Shown piece by piece: positions 15,998-19,852 of a stretch of 19,852 bases of DNA. The position numbers and the translations under genes are program-made. The stretch is from an uncultured Eubacteriales bacterium. GTDB taxonomy: Bacteria > Bacillota > Clostridia > Oscillospirales > CAG-272. Under the pieces are notes generated by a model. It ran no database searches. It was not told the DNA's origin and worked only from the letters and a program-made list of their open reading frames with translations. Location: the NCBI GenBank assembly GCA_934446285.1, contig CAKSEI010000011.1:1-19852 (forward strand), written 5' to 3'. The stretch's first letter is position 1. Each line of letters starts with the position of its first letter.

Positions 15998-16026
15998 TTT
16001 TTAGCAGTAAGCCTTTAATGTTTCAA
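15998..16026 (-). promoter_or_regulatory. Candidate internal promoter before the peptide gene
   Basis: Within the 3' end of the radical SAM gene the minus strand reads TTGAAA (16026-16021), a 17-base spacer ending in TGC, then TAAAAA (16003-15998). The TGn before the -10 box is an extended -10. Transcription would start about 20 bases before the peptide ATG, leaving just the ribosome site. The -10 is only 4/6, so this is tentative. Confidence 0.38.
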
Positions 16027-17317
16027 TAACATCTACTTCTCGGAGCGCTTTATCGCACCTAAAGCAGTTATTGACCAAATCAATGGGACATCTCTTGCCC
16101 ATGCAAAGAGGGAGTATTTTACAGTCCTTGCAATCATCACGTGTCATAAAGTCTCTGTACACCCACTTTGAGTTTTCGATTACATTTAAGGTTGTACTTC
16201 CGTCCTCGTTTAACTGACCTATTTGATTTCCGGGATAATCAAGCAAATGAGAACATTTTTTCAACTCTCCTCCGAAGTCCACTACAAAATAATTCGGCAG
16301 CGAGGCTCTGCATATCAGGCTGCACGGATTTTTAAATGCCGTCGCACTTCTGAGCCCGCGGCTCTTTATCATTTTTGCTATCTGTGAATCGGATACGATT
16401 TTCTCCACACCCCTTATAACGGTCGGCGTGTTGACATTTCCGTGGTCTTTTATCGTCTCGTAATACAATTCTATTCTTTCGTCAAAGAGGTTGTCTTTTA
16501 CGAAATCATAAAATTCCTCAAGCTTTTCAAAAACTTCATAATTGAAATTAGACCTCAATGATATGTAAAAATCAAAATCGGTTTTTGTAGTCTCAATAAG
16601 GTTATAGACTATCCTGTCCCAAGTAGGTTTCCCTGTTTTCAGATATCTTGTCTTATTATGACTCTCCGCCATTCCATCAAGAGTAATCTGATAATCAAGG
16701 CAACGCAGTTCGCACAGAGTTTTAAATCTGTCCGGACTGAGCAGGTATGCGTTCGTTGTCATACCGCAATTATAATTAAAACCCAATTCCGACGATATTT
16801 CCGCGAGCTGCTTCAGGAAATAAACAATGTTGTTATATTCAAGCAGCGGCTCGCCGCCGAAGAATGAAATCGTAACCGAAGAATAGTCCTTTCTGGCAAC
16901 CGATTGCTTTATATACTTTATCGCGCTGTCGTATACGCTCTGCGGCATTCTTTTGTTTTCGTGCTTTTGCCCACAGTATGCACAATCAAAGTTGCAGTCA
17001 CGGGTGACAATCATCATAAGATGAAGATTAGAATTTCTTATGAGCTCTTCTTCGCACATTGAACGTATGTACAGCAGCTCATCGGAATCGATATCTACAA
17101 GTATCATCTTTTTGTAAAGTAATTCCGTGAGCTCGTCATCTGAATTATACACTATTTCGTCAGAAATTGCAATAGCTTTGGCGCGTTCTGTATATTTTGG
17201 CTGATTGCACAAAACTGCTGCGCCTGTCAACGTACTGTAAATCAGATAATTTCCGTTGTCGAGCAATTCGAAAAAAGAATAGTAGCTTTTACGAAGTCTT
17301 TTGGTTTCTGCATTCAT
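16001..17317 (-). CDS. Radical SAM/SPASM peptide-modifying enzyme
   Basis: A 438-residue radical SAM enzyme with an auxiliary iron-sulfur (SPASM-type) C-terminus. Residues 1-80 form an N-terminal region typical of peptide maturases (SYYSFFELLDNGNYLIYSTLTGA). The cluster motif CNFDCAYC gives Cys108, Cys112 and Cys115. FFGGEP (152-157) is the SAM amino-group contact, and ITLDG (211-215) also fits. The C-terminal region has Cys332, 336, 355, 396, 399, 405, 410, 418 and 421, including the SPASM-like run CKDCKILPLC. It ends in a lone Cys438. It sits directly before the 44-residue CxCxC peptide gene, its likely substrate. The gene is visibly AT-richer than its neighbours. The product crosslink cannot be told from sequence. 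Confidence 0.92.
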   Translation of the reverse strand: MNAETKRLRKSYYSFFELLDNGNYLIYSTLTGAAVLCNQPKYTERAKAIAISDEIVYNSDDELTELLYKKMILVDIDSDELLYIRSMCEEELIRNSNLHLMMIVTRDCNFDCAYCGQKHENKRMPQSVYDSAIKYIKQSVARKDYSSVTISFFGGEPLLEYNNIVYFLKQLAEISSELGFNYNCGMTTNAYLLSPDRFKTLCELRCLDYQITLDGMAESHNKTRYLKTGKPTWDRIVYNLIETTKTDFDFYISLRSNFNYEVFEKLEEFYDFVKDNLFDERIELYYETIKDHGNVNTPTVIRGVEKIVSDSQIAKMIKSRGLRSATAFKNPCSLICRASLPNYFVVDFGGELKKCSHLLDYPGNQIGQLNEDGSTTLNVIENSKWVYRDFMTRDDCKDCKILPLCMGKRCPIDLVNNCFRCDKALREVDVIETLKAYC

Positions 17318-17333
17318 GGTTTTTTTATCCTTT

Positions 17334-18845
17334 CTATACCCGTTTTATCACGGGATAATTACTTACTCCGTTCCATGCGTCGCCGTCCGTGACAAACGAG
17401 AGCGCACAGCCGCCGTCATCCGTCTGAAAGCAGGCGATAACATTAAAGTATATATCCCCGCCGTCCTGCGCGTGCAGCAGTGCGAGCGGTATGCCGACAT
17501 TCGCGCGGCAGTGACCGCCGTCCGCCTCAAGCTCGCTTATGATACCGTCTCCGAACGCCTCCGGCTCTTTTACGCAGTTAAGAACATCAAGGCTCATACG
17601 CCCGTCCGCCTCTCGTGTGAAAAAGCAGGTGGGCTTTATATACGAGTACCTCTCCCCCGCCGCCGCGAGCACTAAAGTAATATTGTCAGCCTCCGCACCG
17701 TCCGATATAACCTTTGTCATCTGCGCGCGGTCGGCAAAGCGCACGTCGTGCTCAATGTCAAACGTAAAGAAAAGCATACCGTCCTTTATGAGAAAGTCAA
17801 AGCTCAGAGGATTTTGCTCTTCTTCGGGCAGCTCCCCCGCGATAACATTTTCTCTTCCGAGTGAGAAGTGCACAGCATCGGTGCTTCCGACCGTGTATAC
17901 GGTACGGACGCTCCCGCATTTTTCGGCTTTTGCGGTCAGATAGCGCAAGACCGCCCGGTCAAAGCTCTCGTCACGATGCTGCAGTGCAATGCGCGCTATG
18001 ACGTAATCATCCGATAAGTCGGAGGACGCCGGGCAGATATTCATAATCTTATCCGGCATTATGCCGTGAAAAACATCGTCTGCCTCTTTGATAAAAAGCT
18101 CAAAATCCGGTTCATCCGCCGCCTGAGAGAGCATATCGGCGGCACGGTCAAGGTCTATCCTATCGCCGTATTTTTTGAGAAGCAGTGCTATATCGCACAT
18201 ATGCATAAGGTCGTTCACGGGCTTCCGCACGTAAAGGCGTCTGATAAATGACAGATTTTTATACTTGCCGCCCTTTTTCGAGTGAACAAAGCCGTGCAGC
18301 ACGAGAAGTACAAAGAGGTCGGTATAGTCAAGCACCTGTACTTCTCTTTCGCAGACAGTTACATTCCGCAGGCGCGAAAAGTCGGGGGAAAACTCAAGCC
18401 CGTCCCCGGGATGAAAGAAGTGTGAATGCAGCTCTATCGGTATACGGTTTCGAGTCACGGTGGTATGATGACCGTCGTACTCCTCCGTCACCTCGTACCC
18501 CGCCTCGCCGAGCACCTTACACGCGCGCTCGAGCGCCCCGCCGACATAAATATCCATATCTCCGAAGGGACGCATACGCACGTCCCCGTACAGTTCAAGT
18601 GCCGTCGTAACACCCTTGAAATGCACGGGAGATATACCCGCCCCGCGCAGCAGAGGCTCGGTCTCGGCGAGCGTTTTCGCCGCTATGTTAAATCTCAATT
18701 TGCGTGCAAAAAGCTCAGCACCGCAAAGCCCGTCGAAAAGCCCGTCTATGCGGTTAAAACGCATAAAACGCTCTCTTTCGTCGAAAAAAACTCTGCGGTG
18801 CATATACTCGTCAAGATATTCGGCAAGCATTTTGAATGTGTCCAT
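17334..18845 (-). CDS. Nucleotidyltransferase-like protein with C-terminal beta domain
   Basis: A 503-residue two-part protein. Residues 1 to about 320 resemble the uncharacterised nucleotidyltransferase family found in RiPP and polysaccharide loci (NTP_transf_5 type). Visible are GISPVHFKGVTTALELYGD (70-88), RMRPFGDMDIYVGG (90-103; metal-binding Asp96 and Asp98) and IPIELHSHFFHPG (135-147). Residues from about 325 to 503 form a beta-rich region (LSFDFLIKDGMLFFTFDIEHD, then VGIPLALLHAQDGGDIYFNV) that recalls DOMON/CBM9-like domains; this is tentative. In some lasso loci related enzymes nucleotidylate or tailor the peptide, which suggests the same here. It lies 16 bases upstream of the radical SAM gene and 19 after the kinase-like gene. 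Confidence 0.72.
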   Translation of the reverse strand: MDTFKMLAEYLDEYMHRRVFFDERERFMRFNRIDGLFDGLCGAELFARKLRFNIAAKTLAETEPLLRGAGISPVHFKGVTTALELYGDVRMRPFGDMDIYVGGALERACKVLGEAGYEVTEEYDGHHTTVTRNRIPIELHSHFFHPGDGLEFSPDFSRLRNVTVCEREVQVLDYTDLFVLLVLHGFVHSKKGGKYKNLSFIRRLYVRKPVNDLMHMCDIALLLKKYGDRIDLDRAADMLSQAADEPDFELFIKEADDVFHGIMPDKIMNICPASSDLSDDYVIARIALQHRDESFDRAVLRYLTAKAEKCGSVRTVYTVGSTDAVHFSLGRENVIAGELPEEEQNPLSFDFLIKDGMLFFTFDIEHDVRFADRAQMTKVISDGAEADNITLVLAAAGERYSYIKPTCFFTREADGRMSLDVLNCVKEPEAFGDGIISELEADGGHCRANVGIPLALLHAQDGGDIYFNVIACFQTDDGGCALSFVTDGDAWNGVSNYPVIKRV

Positions 18846-18864
18846 TATGTTTTGACCTGTCAGA

Positions 18865-19767
18865 CTATATATAGGTACGTATCATCTCGGCAATATCGAC
18901 GTAACCGTCTCTGAGAAACTCAAAGGAATCGGGCAGCGTCAGCTCAAGTATCGGAACACACTCAAGCAGCTTTGCGAAATAGTCCGAGCGTATTATCGAT
19001 TTCAGGATATACGGCGGAAGGAATGCCGCACCGACACAGTTGTTGAGCAGTGCGCCGAAGCGTGCAGTCCCCGCGTCAATACGAACTATCCCGGCACGCT
19101 CCCCGCTGCGCCGCAGACAAACTATCGCGCCGAGCTTGCCCGGAGTGCCGGGGCGAATGCTCTTTAAGCCAAGCTCCGTGCAGCTCAGGTGCGCTTTATT
19201 CTGCACGGTTTTAGGTGCGGCATTATACAGGCTCTCCGTCTGCTCTCCGTGCCCGCACGCAGATGCGTGCGTAAGTCTGAGAGTATTTGACGCCGAATAG
19301 CAGTTTATTCCGCCCGAGGGATTCTCAAGATACAGCGTATCGTCGGAGAAAACGGGGAAAACTCTCCCTAGATAGCTTACAAGAGAAGTTTTTCCCGTTC
19401 CCTTTTCTGCACAAAATGCGACGACCTTTCCGTCCATTTCAACAGATGATGAATGGAGGATAAGCTCTCCCTTGTAGCCCGCCAGCACGGAAGCCGGCAG
19501 GCTGCAAAGAGTAGAACGTATCTGCTCGGGATAATCGTACCTTACGTGCATCCTGTTTTCCGCAGGATATATATAATAGGAAGCAATCGGAGAAAGAATA
19601 CGGTATTCCTCAGAGGAATGCTCGTATATATTCTCCCGTTCCTCGGGATTGCCGCTCTCCGATGTCAGCACTATATCGACGCGTTCATCCGATTTCTCGC
19701 CGCCTATGTCAATATCGCATCCGATACGGTATTTATAGAAAGGCATGACGAAGCTTTCATTCCTCAT
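18865..19767 (-). CDS. HPr-kinase-like P-loop protein 2
   Basis: A 300-residue relative of the kinase-like protein at 13097-13960, with the same order of motifs. LILHSSSV (102-109) is the LHaSav block. The P-loop AEKGTGKTS (120-128) has Ala in place of the usual first Gly. PVFSDDTLYL (138-147) is the acidic motif. The N-terminus (about 1-95) has little likeness to the other copy. I chose the ATG at 19767, which follows a GGGGAG site and overlaps the end of the upstream gene by 11 bases; an internal ATG at 19746 is the alternative. Phosphorylation of a peptide or protein in this locus is inferred from HprK-like kinases of lasso-peptide clusters. Confidence 0.72.
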   Translation of the reverse strand: MRNESFVMPFYKYRIGCDIDIGGEKSDERVDIVLTSESGNPEERENIYEHSSEEYRILSPIASYYIYPAENRMHVRYDYPEQIRSTLCSLPASVLAGYKGELILHSSSVEMDGKVVAFCAEKGTGKTSLVSYLGRVFPVFSDDTLYLENPSGGINCYSASNTLRLTHASACGHGEQTESLYNAAPKTVQNKAHLSCTELGLKSIRPGTPGKLGAIVCLRRSGERAGIVRIDAGTARFGALLNNCVGAAFLPPYILKSIIRSDYFAKLLECVPILELTLPDSFEFLRDGYVDIAEMIRTYI

Positions 19768-19852
19768 ACCGCTCCCCTTCCTTTTGCGCCTGGTAGAATG
19801 CAGCCTGAGACATGAACATTTCACGGTAGAACGGGTCGCTCTCCATGAGCGC
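19757..19852 (-). CDS. Probable ABC half-transporter, C-terminal tail (partial)
   Basis: The last 31 codons of a gene that runs off the right edge, ending at the TGA at 19759-19757. The residues ALMESDPFYREMFMSQ resemble the end of exporter-type ABC ATPases (HxxLMexxpfYreMYesQ). They align with the tail of the transporter at 13962-15749 (ALMKSNSRYAEMYEVQ). This suggests a second half-transporter at the other end of the locus. The kinase-like gene overlaps its end by 11 bases, so the genes are probably in one operon. Confidence 0.65.
   Translation of the reverse strand, partial: ALMESDPFYREMFMSQAAFYQAQKEGERYEE

Noticed and set aside
13097..19852. Lasso-peptide gene cluster, suggested by the kinase and nucleotidyltransferase genes
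   Set aside because: No asparagine-synthetase-like cyclase or transglutaminase-like B-protein is visible. The peptide lacks a lasso-type core, and the central enzyme is a radical SAM/SPASM protein.

Overview
The window looks like a chromosomal segment of a Gram-positive, Clostridia-type bacterium (Bacillota, perhaps a gut Oscillospiraceae or Lachnospiraceae relative; lineage is inferred). The evidence is the gene order hrcA-grpE-dnaK-dnaJ behind a perfect CIRCE operator and a perfect-consensus sigma-A promoter, separate secD and secF genes, a class II aldolase, strong AGGAGG-type ribosome sites and consensus vegetative promoters. No rRNA, tRNA, CRISPR array or insertion sequence is visible. 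Nearly everything lies on the minus strand; only the aldolase gene is on the plus strand.

Layout: (1) 1-3733, heat-shock operon hrcA-grpE-dnaK-dnaJ, with dnaJ cut by the window edge. (2) 3815-4817, a monocistronic class II fructose-bisphosphate aldolase with its own promoter and a terminator shared with the convergent operon. (3) 4822-7455, a membrane diguanylate cyclase translationally coupled to an acyltransferase-3 membrane protein. The long leader of this operon holds what looks like the decayed two ends of a PTS EIIC-type gene. (4) 7605-13010, a run asnS - aspartate-type aminotransferase - small Cys-rich secreted hypothetical protein - secD - secF, from a good promoter to a strong terminator. 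(5) 13041-19852, an accessory peptide-maturation locus.

Region 5 is the notable part. In transcription order it holds: the C-terminal tail of a probable ABC half-transporter (cut by the edge), an HPr-kinase-like P-loop protein, a nucleotidyltransferase-like protein with an extra C-terminal beta domain, a radical SAM/SPASM enzyme, a 44-residue peptide gene, an ABC half-transporter, a second HPr-kinase-like protein, and tandem terminators. The 44-residue peptide has a short leader ending in Gly-Gly-Ser and a core with two CxCxC clusters separated by a Gly-rich linker. It has the strongest ribosome site of the locus and a stem-loop just after it. I infer a RiPP system: the radical SAM enzyme modifies the twin-CxCxC core, the kinase-like and nucleotidyltransferase-like proteins may add phosphate or nucleotidyl groups, and the two half-transporters export the product. 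Kinase and nucleotidyltransferase tailoring is known from some lasso-peptide loci, but no lasso cyclase is present. The pairing of two such kinases and a nucleotidyltransferase with a radical SAM enzyme and a CxCxC peptide is one I do not recognise as a described system.
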